Positions 11,441 to 23,500 of a stretch of 64,000 bases of DNA are shown here, piece after piece (positions within the stretch are counted from its first letter, which is position 1; every line of letters begins with the position of its first letter). Location: the NCBI RefSeq assembly GCF_001638985.1, contig NW_017265154.1, forward strand, positions 971,262-1,035,261, read 5' to 3'. The notes beneath the pieces are model-generated. The model had not been told where the DNA came from. It worked only from the letters and a program-made list of their open reading frames with translations, and did not search any database. Source of the stretch: Phycomyces blakesleeanus NRRL 1555(-) (taxonomy: Eukaryota > Mucoromycota > Mucoromycetes > Mucorales > Phycomycetaceae). Position numbers and translations under genes: made by a program.

Positions 11441-14345
11441 CTACAATGCATCAAAATTGATGATATGAAGGGCCTTGCGTCTCTCCGTCTCATCCTCCCT
11501 CTTCTCAGCCCAATAAAGTGCACCAACAACAATACCAAGTCCACACGCCGCTGCAATAAGAGCAACGAGTACCCATGGTACATAATCTGCAGGTTGAATG
11601 TAGAGTTCTACCTTCCAACTAATACAAGAGAGAGAGATAAGAAATTGTGATTTTTTTTTTTGGAAAAATTGACTTACGATGAGCTGTCCTTGATATTTTC
11701 CGGTTGGTAAGGGATGAAGATTAACTGGGAATTTGGGATGACGCCTTCGTAGAATAGATAGTTATGCTCCTATTGGAGAAGTTAGTAGACTGTACTATGG
11801 ATGATAAGAAAGTCTTGAGAGATATTACCTGGTGTCTTGTTACACCCGCGAACATCTCTTCTACATAATTGTTTGTTCTTCCCAAGCCAAATAAGCAATA
11901 TGGTGTTTGAAGAGGCATATACGCAGATTGGGAAAGTTGAGAAACTATATGATTATGGTAAATTATGAGTCAATTCATCATAAATTACTTTGCTTACCTT
12001 GATGAACTCGTTTCACGCCAGAGGTGTCAAGGACAGTAAACTTAAAGGTTGCTCCAGGGTAACTGACACCATAAGGCTAAAGGAAAAATGAACAGTCCAT
12101 ATTGACTCGTATATAATTTATAGACATAGACACACATACCTTTAGACCTGGAAGTACTGGATCTACGGGACAGTAGCTAGAACATACTCCATTGGAAACT
12201 AATTAAATGATAAATAAATTGAATATACTCGTGGTATAAGGTTAAGGAAAAAATACCAAGGCCTTTGAGAAAGAATGCATCGTTAAAGTAGTTATTGATT
12301 ACAAAGTTAGGTGTCCGGTCAGCACCCTTTCTTCCTGTGGATTGAAGTACAAGCATGTCGAGGGATCCCTGATAATAAATGTCAGTGCCTATTTTCTCAG
12401 TCTTCCTTATCCGTTTAATTACATTCTCATCAATATCAAAAAAGACAGCTTGACTAGGTCTCGTAACATCTGTCAATGCTGAAACTCCCTTATTAACAAT
12501 AGAAAACGATCGTTTAGAGGCACTTGTGGCTTTCTTAGAGCATAATTCGGTGGTACAGATGATAGATTCAAGCAAAATGGCACGCTTATTTGTGGTAACA
12601 AGCAAGTCAGGGTAACCGTCTAGGTTATAGTCACCTAAAAAGAGTCATATAAGAATATATATATTGAATAAAAAAATATTTTCTTTTTACCTGGGTGAAT
12701 GGCAACAGGTAGTTTCCCTCTAAACAAAGCATCCTCCATCTGAATATACTCGCCATCGTCAAGTTCGGCATCGATATCAAAAACAACATAGTTCTACATA
12801 AAAGTCAACAAAATATTGACTCCTTATATATATACATTTATTTCACTGGACTTACCTCGCTTTGTGGATTATCAAAATCAAAAGTGAACCCAGGATCCGC
12901 TACACACAAGTTTTGGGCCTTACGACAAGATGAATTTGAGTCTTGATTCGTAGAGCATAGACCCATTTGTTTATTGTATACAACGTGAATCTTGCAAGTA
13001 GAGCCATGACAGACAGGAAAGACAATATCTATAGAGCCATCCCCATCTAAACCACGGAAGTATAATTAGTAAAAATACATTTATATGTATCCAAACACAA
13101 TTACCCATGTCTGCAAAGCTAAGGGCACCAGCGCCATCAGGGAGATATAGTGTTTGAGAAAGTTTAAAGCCATCTTTTCTCTCGTTTGTCCATAGTTGGA
13201 TACGCTTTTGATTGTTCTTTTCTTCACAAACAAACACTAGGTCTAAAGACAGTAGTTTTTTTCTTTCTTTCTTTAACAAAAAATGCATAGCACGAATTCA
13301 TACGGTTTATATTTACCAGCTAAACAATCTCCATCCAGATCTAGAAATGCGTTAGAGTGAGGATGGGCCCACTTGCAGTTTCCTGTGGTAACTTTATCAA
13401 ATACAGTAGACGCCGATACTCTGTGTGTGCGTAATAAAATACAGTTTGATAAACATTATACTACATAATCCATAATATATATACACTCTTACCTTTCATA
13501 AAAATCACTCGAGTTTGTGTTTAATGAATTCCCTTTATTAAGCCACATATTCAGTTCATCCTTGTCCGTAGTTGCATCCCAAGCATAGCCGAGAAGATCT
13601 GGTCTCATATCACCACTAATATCCAGTACCATTGGTAGAGGCCCTCGCGCAGAAGGTAATTGTATATATTCGGGATCTATCCACAAAAATCAACAATTCG
13701 AGCAAAGAAAACACACATACACAATATATATATATATATATATATATATTTTCGGACTGACCAAATGTGTCATTTCCATTGCCAGTGTAGACTCGCATAA
13801 CGATTTCTCCATCTGCGTTGTTTGATACATCCTCTTGACTCATCACCAGAACATCGAGTAGGCCATCGTAGTTATAATCTCCCGGAATAATATTAGTTAT
13901 AACTAATTTATCTATCTTTATCTGAGGTCCTGTTTTTGGAGCTACAAATTTAAAGCTCTCTAAGTAATAAAAATAAAAGTAACAGAATTAATAACTGTCG
14001 GGTGGTAAATCAACCGAAACAACATTCATCCATAACCTACGATGATTCCAGGTGTACACTGAGACCGATGACTGGTCAGAGCTTAGGACAAACAAATCGG
14101 TACTACATAATATAATGAGATGAGAATTGAGCAAGAGGATTCAGACTTGGATTCTCCACCCTCTTCACTCACAACTTGTCCCCATTAAAGTCTCCAAAAG
14201 CAGCAATGGTGCCGTCGAAATCATCTAAGCCAATTGTTCCTTGGTCCAAGCTATATAGTTTGTTTTGAGGAAACCGAGTGGCATATTCAAAGCTTTGTGA
14301 AAACACAGCTGTTCCAAGTAGCGGTAGAAGAAGTAGTTTAAACAT
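11441..14345 (-). CDS. ITFG1/TIP-like FG-GAP beta-propeller membrane protein
   Basis: Type I membrane protein of the T-cell immunomodulatory protein (ITFG1) family. It starts at 14345 with a signal peptide ([19 protein letters not shown]). About ten exons follow, with repeated FG-GAP blades: [12 protein letters not shown] near the N-terminus, [16 protein letters not shown] at about 13560-13640, and [14 protein letters not shown] Ca-binding loops near 13310-13340. The C-terminus has one transmembrane helix ([20 protein letters not shown], about 11510-11575) and a short cytosolic tail ending [10 protein letters not shown] before the stop at 11441-11443. Introns are 45-90 bp. An upstream in-frame ATG at 14480 exists, but the 14345 start begins directly with the signal peptide. 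The molecular function of fungal members is not known; the family assignment rests on architecture and blade motifs. Confidence 0.82.
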
Positions 14346-14514
14346 GTTTGCTTGGCACAGACAGCAGAGAGAACAAACACACACACACACAAGTGTGTGT
14401 AACATACTACAATAGCGGAGAAAGAGACAGTCACCGAGACAAGTGGGTGTAAAGAAAATCTTAGTTTGTGGAAGCTTCATTCTTCTTTGTTTTATTTTAT
14501 AAAAAAATATTACT

Positions 14515-16558
14515 ATGCGGGTGTGTTATTATGATCTGCTGGGTGTAGAAAGAAAAGCGACCGATGACGAACTTAAAAAAGCGTATAGAAGACAGGCTCT
14601 CATTTGGCATCCTGGTAATTAATTATTTACTTGTTTCTACATTGGAAAGAAATAAACGATCAGGACAATACTTTGACAGATTCCTGCTTAACGTTACTGC
14701 GCCTCATGTAGACAAAAATCACGACAGAGTTTCGGAGGCAACAGAACGATTTGCTCTTATTAGAGAAGCTTATGAGGTGTTATCAGATGCTCAAGAAAGA
14801 TCATGGTATAAATAATCATATCTATATAGGTACAAAAATCTAACAGAACATTAGGTACGATGGCCACAGAGATGCAATTTTACGCGGTGATGATCACAAA
14901 GCATCTCGTGATAGTAGTGCGGGCACGACCACAGAAGATTTGATGAGTTACTTTAGTATATCCCAATTCAAGGGTTTCAATGATTCAGATACTGTAAGTT
15001 ATGCATAATTTTAGTTAATTAAATCCTAAATCTAATTAGCTGTCTATAGGGTTTCTATACTGTCTATCGCAAATTATTCCAAAAATTAATGAATGAAGAA
15101 GAAGAAGCTCACAGGGACACTCCTGATGAAGACGATATTTCTTTCACACATTATCCCTCTTTTGGAAATTCAAAGACACCTTTTGCCGACAGCGACGGAT
15201 ACATGGGTTACGGCTCTTACGTACGCGATTTCTACAGCGCCTGGGGAAATTTCACCTCTGTAAAATCATTTCAATGGATGGACAAGTGGAGACTTTCGGA
15301 AGCTCCTAACCGTATAGTACGCAGAGCAATGGAAAAAGAGAATAAGAAAGCCCGCGACACAGCTCGCAAAGAATATAATGATACTGTTAGAGTAAGTCAT
15401 CATTTACTTTCGTTAAAAAAACTTTTTTCTTTTAACTTAATAAGAACAAACGAAAAAAAATGGGTTCATAGAATCTCGCTACATTTATGAGAAAGCGCGA
15501 CCCGCGCCTCAAAGCATTCCAGGAAGAAGAGCAACGACGCAAAGATGCTGCAGCTGCTGAGCAAAAGGCCCGAGTTCAACGAGAAAAGCAAGAATTGATG
15601 GCACAGGTAGCTGCATATAAAGAACAAGATTGGGCCAAGGTGAATGATCAGCTCGATGAGCTGTCATCAGAGGAGGACGAAGAAGTTGAAGAAAGTGAAT
15701 TTTATTGCGTGGTGTGCGATAAGTTTTATAAAAGCGAACAGCAATACACTAGTCATGAGAGTAGTCGTAAGCATGTCAAGTTAGCACAAGCCTTAAAAGA
15801 GGAGATGATGGCAGATGAGGAAGATTTTGAGTTTGGAAAGAAAGAAGAAGTCAGTACAAACAATACAGCACAAAACAGCGACAATTTGGGATCTGAAGAC
15901 GAGCAATTAAATAGCCAGATAAAAAAGAACAAAAAGAAAAAGAAGAAGGGTGGACCTCGGTGGGGATTTGCAGATGAAGAGAAATTACATGAAGAAGTAG
16001 AAGAGGTTAGTGCATTGGCTGCTGCACTTGAATTAGACCAGTATCGGCGACGAAGGAAAGGAAAGGGACAAGAGGGTAGGTACAACGAAGGGTATATTTT
16101 AGCTAAAGCTATTATGTGAACTAAACTACTGTAATTAGAGAAAGACATCTTGCCCAAACCAAAGACTAAAAAAGAAAAGGCAGCAGCAGCAGCAGCATTA
16201 AAAGCAGAGACAATAGGTGTAAATACACCATCATCACCTGAGGGGAAATCCGAAGATCAGGCTGATGTGAATCTCAAAGTCGAAGAAAGTGATGCAGAAG
16301 AAACTCCAGTAAAAGAATCGGCAAAGGCAAAAAGGGAAAGACGAAAAGAGAAGAAAAAGCTAAAAGAAGAAGCGTCTATAACAGTAAGTGCTTATGTACC
16401 GTTAAAAATAATATAAACTCATATGTATATGGTATAAGCACAATTGCAATGTGTGTGGTGAAAATTTTGAAACGAGAAATCAACTATTTGGACATATCAA
16501 AGAAACCGGACATGCACTTGCTATGGGTACAAAGGACACAAAATCTAGACGACGATAA
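14515..16558 (+). CDS. JJJ1: J-domain zinc-finger protein JJJ1/DNAJC21
   Basis: Cytosolic Hsp70 co-chaperone that works with Rei1 to release and recycle the Arx1 factor from pre-60S ribosomal subunits. Seven exons join in frame (14515-14614, 14712-14805, 14855-14993, 15050-15391, 15472-16075, 16139-16383, 16439-16558), giving 547 aa. The J domain is at residues about 3-70: [20 protein letters not shown], then the HPD motif split by intron 1 (CCTG|AC), then [18 protein letters not shown]. The middle has the family's [23 protein letters not shown] and [20 protein letters not shown] segments. An internal C2H2 finger ([20 protein letters not shown]), an acidic/lysine-rich region and a C-terminal C2H2 finger ([20 protein letters not shown]) complete it. 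It is divergent from the ITFG1-like gene; the start codons are about 170 bp apart. Confidence 0.93.
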
Positions 16559-16993
16559 GCAGTTTTTAATACAGATAACCATTGTAATAATCAGAAGTTT
16601 GTAAAGTCCATTAATTATTCTCGATATACTATTTTTATTTCCATCACCCTCATTTTTCTTTATTTATTTTTTAATATTATATTATATAGTGTCATTAAAA
16701 GTTCTAAACTATTGCTCTAAAAAAAAGAAATAAGGACAAATCATGTCTAACATAGTTTTCCTGGCATATTCTGTTCATATTTCCTCCATGATACATTGAA
16801 TGAATAGGCTGTATCTTCATGAAAATCTATTTACAGTAGCTATAAATTATGCACAATATAGAGAAGGCATACATACATGTATTCCCTATAAACTTTGCCT
16901 TATTTAATAAGAAAAAATAGCATAACTCGCAAATTTGAAAGTTGGACATATTTTCCAGATTTTGAAAATCCTGGTTCTGAAAAACGCAACTAT
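16559..16993. other. Intergenic region
   Basis: JJJ1 3' flank, AT-rich, with no gene seen. The last three bases (TAT, 16991-16993) are the left target-site duplication of the element that follows. Confidence 0.5.
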
Positions 16994-18191
16994 CACTGTA
17001 GGAAATGGCAGGATTTACACCTCCGACCTCGTACCGAGTTACGTACTCGTAATTTTTGCTATTTAAAAGTCAGTCTTTAAAATACCGACCTCGTAACGAG
17101 TTACGAACTCGTAACTTTTATAGCCAATAGCATGCCTGTTTTAGCCTATTAGTTTTACTTTTTGTCAAATACGATTTATGGGATTTTCTATTATTTTGCA
17201 TCTAAGCCAATAAAATATTCTAAATATGGCAGATCTATACCTTTTTAGGTATTTATATTCTCTTTATGATTGGTTCAACAAATGCATGATATTTTATATT
17301 GTATTATTTTGATCAATAAAAACCAAAAAAATTCAAGTTAAACATAAAGAAGTATGCGAAGAAGAAGTACTAATTTTTATGATATTTAGTAACAGTTTAA
17401 GCTATACATTCATTAAATAATATACATATATCTATTTTTATGTGATACTTCTTACATTGTTTTATCTAAAAAAAAAAGCTATTTTCTAAGTACTATGATA
17501 TTGATGAAGGCATGTATATTTCTTAATTGATTCTTTTAATCAAAGAGTATAAACCTGCTTTGTGTTAACATTGTTATGCCTGATTCCTACTTTTGAAAAA
17601 ACAGAAGACAGATTCCCTGCGATTCTCGAAATCTACCGAGATCTCTAATGAGCATGCGAGCAATCTTGACAACCAAATTGTACTTGATGCAGATATTTTT
17701 CTGTCAATTCTTCTCAAGTTACTTTCTTTTGTCAACTTTGCTGATTCGTATTTTATTAATACTATTCTTCATAGTTGTTAAGTGTGTTCTTGTTAGAGAC
17801 CTTTAATAATTTAAACCTTGTGAAAAAGTAGAATTAAAAGAGACTTTTACAAAATAAAAAAACAACAATGCATTAAAAAGTAATCACAGTCATTACTTTT
17901 TGGTGGCAAAGGCTTCTTTAAGTTCAGATTAAAAATATAAGTAATCTGTAGACCATGTTTGTCCCTTTCCCAGTTTTGCAGTCTGATAAGCAGTTTCCCA
18001 TACTATATTCATCTAAAACGGCCTTCTGGCTTAAAAGCAAAACAATCATACTTTAATGTTAGCCTCAGAATACTAAAATAGGCTTAGCACATACTAAACT
18101 TAGTAAGTGCGTGTCGGACCTTTTCAAGTTACGAGTTTTGGGCAGAAAGTTACGAGTATCAAAAAATACTCGTAGATTTTTTTCTACAGTG
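16994..18191. mobile_element. Non-autonomous CACTA-like element, 1198 bp
   Basis: The left end begins CACTGTAG and the right end finishes CTACAGTG, an 8-bp perfect terminal inverted repeat. TAT flanks both sides (16991-16993 and 18192-18194), which fits the 3-bp target duplication of CACTA-type transposons. The interior has no transposase, only short frames (for example 17593-17781). Near the ends are several copies of TTACGAGT/ACTCGTAA: two in a tandem block at 17025-17120 and several at 18127-18175, including a TACGAGTA...TACTCGTA hairpin. These resemble the subterminal repeats that CACTA transposases bind. It probably moved with help from a full element elsewhere. Confidence 0.65.
17025..17120. 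repeat. Tandem copies of a CTCGTA/TTACGAGT motif block
   Basis: Two related blocks, each starting GACCTCGTA, then CGAGTTACG, then ACTCGTAA, lie about 60 bp apart inside the left end of the non-autonomous element. Each block is itself largely palindromic. Matching motifs in the right end suggest a subterminal binding-site array. Confidence 0.6.
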
Positions 18192-18392
18192 TATGGGCCT
18201 GTTTCAGATATCGATTGTCAAATATAGCAGCTTATAAATGTCTCCATTTTTCTGGCGAGTTCAGAACATTTAATGACAATATCTACCATCTATTAAATAC
18301 ACAAAGTCCTAAAATGAGATGAATGATTCTATATAATTTTATTCTATGAAATTCTTATATGGTTGAGAAAAATATGTAATTAGTAAGACTTT

Positions 18393-19910
18393 CTAGGTGA
18401 ACATTGATTCATCTTCAAACAAAACTTTCGGGCGTAATGGCCATTGATCAAATTTAACAGCAACCTGATCAAGCTGTTCGGCAGTCATTTGGCCAACTAG
18501 TATTGAGGGATCAAATGAAAGTCGTTTAAGGATGATCTCAGCACCTGGACCAAGAGTCCTACATAAGCATTAAAAGAATGTGGGGGGTAAATTATATGCC
18601 TCATCGTGATCAAAGGAACTTACTTGACCATTTTTTGTAATGGTTGACGTTGCATAACAAATAAATGCTTCAAGACATACTCAAATACGTCCCAATCAGC
18701 TATGTATTGACAATATTAGTGATAACCGGTTGAATGAAAGTATCTAACTTACAATTCAGTTTGGACTTCTCAAACGGTACAAAATGGACAAGGTGGTATT
18801 TATTCTAATAGCTGAATGTTAGTAAAATTAATTGTGATATGATTTAGACAATATACATTGGGATAAATTGCAGTGTCTGGAGTGGAATAAATAGTCTTGA
18901 TTTCTGCACATGCTTCTATGACAACACTCATTTTGCAACGTGTTGAAGATCCGGGAGCAGAAGTGATTTTCTGGTGCGCAAAACCAAATATAAATAAAAT
19001 AAGTTTACTACGTAAAATCATATTTGTATACTTACGGTGTAAAGAGTATCGGGTATCCACATAGCCATTTCTATACGTCCCATTGTGTACAGTGACATCT
19101 TGTTATTAATACAAGTAGCAAGTTGGGCCATCAATTGTTCTCCCTTGGATGTCATTGGAAGCATTCCGGTAAAAAGTATGTTTGGGTTAACTAGATACAT
19201 TCATTAGCCATTTACTGTATTTTCATTCCATGTGATGGTATCTCACTTTTAGACCAGTCCGAATTTTCCATTCCACCAAGATATTCAGATGTCTTTAATG
19301 TATTATAGGCTTCCCAGTCATAGCCATCAATTTTCATTGGAATAATTGAATTATCGCTTTGAGATGCAAGTTCCTTAATGATAGTATACAAAATATGCAT
19401 ATGAGTTATCCAGGGTTATATTAAATGTCAGAGCTAGATATATGTACCTCCATATACTTAAAGTAAGTTGGTAATGGCTCAAGGGAATACACTTTTTTAA
19501 AACCATTATTGGCGAGGACAGCAGACCAGACACCAATTCCTAGTCGACACATATTTCTTTAGGAACAATATACAAATATATAATAATATCTTACCTGGGT
19601 AGATATCTACAGCAACCTTTTTCTCGGGGGTTAATATACTTAGGGATCTGTAGCCTTCTTCTATTGAATCGATAAAATATAAAAAAAGTAGTAATTTTAG
19701 TACAAGGATACCATGTAATATATTTAAACTACTTTATACTTCCACAAATTAAAATACAAAATAAAGTTAAATAGAGAAACAAAACATGCCTGCAATGGAG
19801 TAATCACATAATGCGGGTCTAATAGCTTTTCCAAGACTCTTTGGTTTAAATTCCTTTATCCATGTCTTAAGATCAGGGATCTTGGGAATAATCTTTCTGG
19901 CACCCAGCAT
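18393..19910 (-). CDS. Mitochondrial transcription factor B (rRNA adenine dimethylase fold)
   Basis: Mitochondrial protein related to yeast Mtf1 and mtTFB, which helps mitochondrial RNA polymerase melt promoters; the fold derives from KsgA/Dim1 methyltransferases. The start at 19910 gives MLGARKIIPKIPDLKTWIKE. Later exons give the degenerate SAM-binding loop VAVDIYPGIGVWSAVLANNG, then KKVYSLEPLPTYFKYME, FTGMLPMTSKGEQLMAQL, KYHLVHFVPFEKSKLN and the family-typical DVFEYVLKHLFVMQRQPLQK plus LGPGAEIILKRL. The stop is at 18393-18395 after DESMFT. About eight exons are spread over 1.5 kb. The first intron appears to use a GC donor (exon 1 ends at 19790). I cannot tell from sequence whether methyltransferase activity remains. 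Confidence 0.82.
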
Positions 19911-20508
19911 TATAATGTTCACACCTTTAAATGTCAAAAATGGAACAACCCCTTTTTTCTTATCCAGTCAAGAAATCGAACAGCTAAGCCACTTCACTGT
20001 ACTACAGGCGTCTGAAATTCATGCAGCATTTGAAACAGTTGCAAACAAATACACGTATAAACTGTCTTACTACTAGTGCTATTTTGCTAATACTCAAGAT
20101 GTCATAATTATATATTTTATTGGGAATTTAGGGCAGAAAGAGTGTATATATCAAACTCATACTTATATATATATATTTAAGATTAATTAATATATCTATA
20201 CTTGTTGATTTGTCTGATTAATTGGATGACTAGGAGTAACATGCAATAACACGCAGTATTAATAAATTCAAAAGAAAAAGTATATTAACTAGAATTCTAA
20301 ATCACTTTTATATCACTACTTAACAGCCCCTTTAGTTGACTTGTAAAGCTTATCGAGGGTATAATCGATACAATGGTTATATAAAGTACAGCAAAAGTTG
20401 TTTGTAGATGAAAGTTTATATTCCAGAATTCTCATTCGTTTAATAAATGATTGAAAACAATTTTTTGTTTTATTGAACTATACATTAGGATTCTTCTTTT
20501 TCTAATAT
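19911..20508. other. Intergenic region
   Basis: It lies between the mtTFB start and the 3' end of the P5 ATPase. The sequence is AT-rich with a TA tract around 20165-20177. No gene is supported. Confidence 0.5.
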
Positions 20509-23500
20509 TTATACTTTAGTATCCTTTCTGCCTCGTGTGGCAATAGCCTTTGCGCGGTTGTCAGCAAATAAATGCTTGGTGACAATTTCGATTAAGTAAG
20601 AAAGGCCAAAATCAAGAATCATGCACATAGTCAACTTATCACGGAACTATATATTTTAAAACGTAAGTAAGTTGGTTCCACATTTATGTACTTTTTATTC
20701 AATGATTACTTACAGCACTGGGAAACTTGACCAACTTAAGCTGTTCGTTGACCTCAGGGAAGAATTCGGTGGCTCCAGCAATAGCAATGCCGCCTACAGA
20801 AAGAAGACCATAATAAAGAGTCTTGTTGTCTTGAATGCGCTCACGGAAAGGATGTCCCTACAAAATCGAATTAGATTAAAGCCTCTATTTGCTTGTGTAT
20901 GTAGATATTATAACTTACTTGATAGTTGATTGCAAACGTGGAGACCTGCATGGACAGTTGGATAAGGTAAACACCACTGTTAAGCAGACTAGGTTCGAAT
21001 TCGCCTTCAAGATCGACTTCCTTTGGTCTACAATAAGGAGTAAGTATCTTTTTTCTTTCTTTCTGGATAAACCCAAACCAGTGTACTTACGGTTCGTAAG
21101 TTTTTGCAAGTGCATTAATATAAACCAAGGCTGCAATATGAACAGCAAACTGACAGAGAACGGACAAAATAATGTATGGGTTGAAGATGTTGGGTTGGGG
21201 ACGCTCTTTGGACAACTTTTGAAGAGGCTAAATAGTTTTACAGGTAAAAAAATAAATATATTGTTCCGTTTTTCTTTTTTATTTGCAACATAAATCCCTT
21301 TCATTTACCTTTCCACGCGAGATACACAAGAAGCACACAGCCATCAACATGCCAGATATTGTAACCTGAAGATCGCCAAACTTGATACCATCAAGGTATA
21401 ATACAGACAAGCTGTATGCAGAAATCAAGCAGTTTAGGGCCAATATCTTGTACATCTGAATCGTAGCAACCAGAGTACAACGACCCTGACGAATAATATT
21501 GTTAACTAATAAAATTTATTAGTTATTTTTACACCACATATACTTAATATTACTTACTGGCCATAACATTACGAAGTTTGGAGGTAAAGGGTGCAGCAAC
21601 AGAAGCATCACCGAACTTAATACTCGGTGGTTCTCCCATGTCCATATCTTCCATTAGCTTGTTGGTCATACCCTCAAGCTACAGAAACCAGAAGTTAGAA
21701 TTACCAAACTCTGATGAGACTTCATGTATATTTTTACCTTTTGCTTTTGTTCTAATTGGCGTCTTTGAGCAGGTGTCATATTTTCCGTGACAACTTGGCT
21801 TCTGGGTGCATTTGGGTAAAGATGGGCAATCGCAGGAGGGGGAGGGGGAGGGGGAGCATTGAACCGGGCAGACAGCTGCTTTTGTTGCTCATACATGTTC
21901 TTCATTCTTTCAATGCGCTGGCGTTCGGCAATCTTTTTCAGATCTTCAGGAGTACCATCCAACAGAGCAACCCCGATATGAGCCTGCTTCAAGGCACCAA
22001 CATCATTGGTTCCATCACCGGCCATCAAGGTGGTATATCCGAGGTCCTTCAATCCTGTCAGTAAATATTCCTAAATTATATAAGTAGGTTAACGTCTGGT
22101 CACTTTTCTATATTTAATTTCGCGTTCTCGTTATTACCTTTTGGGAAGGAGATACACGAGCGTATACCCAAGTGTGCTCCAAAAGTAACTTCATATTAGG
22201 TTTATCCATAAAGAGGTTCATTGCAGCTCCGGTCAAGCAAACATCATAATCATCAAGCAACTTCTGGTCCAATGGAGTTTCGGCATCAATTTCGATTTTG
22301 AAAGAGTCATCAATGGAGTGGAATGTGACCAGGTTGTTATCTTTCGTTTTTTCATCCTTTTCTACAATCAAAACCTCGCGCTCAACAATTCCAACCTGAC
22401 GAGCTACAGCACAGGCTGTCAATGGATTATCTCCAGTGATCATTATGCAGCGGTGAGAGGACTCATTCAGTTCCTGGAGAGCCTCAATTGCATCATCCTT
22501 GAGAGGACAAGTAAATACAATGAACCCAGCAAAGGAAAGCTCACTTTCAACAGATTCACGAGTAAGATCCTTGATCTAAACCATCAAGACATTAAATTAA
22601 AAATGAATACATATATATATATATATATTATGCTTACCTTTTCAGTAGTAACATTATCGTTGAGGAACTTGTATCCAAGAGCAAGAACACGGCTACCCTT
22701 ACGAGTAAAATGGCGATATGTGTCTTCATAATCTTTAGGAGCATCCTTGTACATTTCTTTAAGAGTTTCCGGGGCACCCTTGACGGCAACAAAGGTCTTA
22801 GGGGAGGAGAAATTTGGATGAATCAGAGTAGATACAGAGGATTGACGTTTAAGTGCAGATGAAAATTGGAAGCGACGACGGATTTGGATGCGTTCGCGAC
22901 TATCAGATCTGACTTCCTTAGGAGTCAAGACATCATGTTTACCAAGATGCCAGTCAACAGCTTTTACAGTTTCCTTCTCCATTGGATCGCCAACAACACC
23001 GTCCTCAAGCAACACGAGAGCATGAGCGGAAGCCATAGTCCATTTGGTAGTGTCAGGTACAGAAATACCATCCGACAAGTCCGTGTGAGATTTGTTGGGG
23101 CTATAACTGTGCGGTTAGATTTCTGTATGATCTTACACTCAGTAATGTTACTTTACCTTGCATATGATACGCCTTCAAGAACAAGATCCTCACCAGTCAA
23201 GGTACCAGTCTTATCAAAGCAGCATACATCAACCCTTCCGGCAAAAGGAATACGGAAAGGCTCAGTACAGAAAATAGCTAGTTGTATAAAGAATTAAATA
23301 AAAGCAACAAAAAAAGATACTTGGTGGACCATATTTCTCTGAAACTAACCAAACTTGGACAAAGCAACCAGACTACTGTTGACAGCCAAACTCAATTCCA
23401 TAGGAAGCTCGGGAGGAACAACAGAGGTAATGATGAGAATGCAATCTAAAAGCAATTTTGACTTCTTTCTGTTGTTTTCGACACCCTTTGTCCAAACATA

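Noticed and set aside
17593..17781. 62-aa ORF inside the non-autonomous element
   Set aside because: Too short, no motif, and not related to any transposase part that I can see.
20889..21304. Overlapping 134-aa and 129-aa ORFs on both strands
   Set aside because: They lie across exons and introns of the P5A ATPase gene; the real coding frame explains the sequence.
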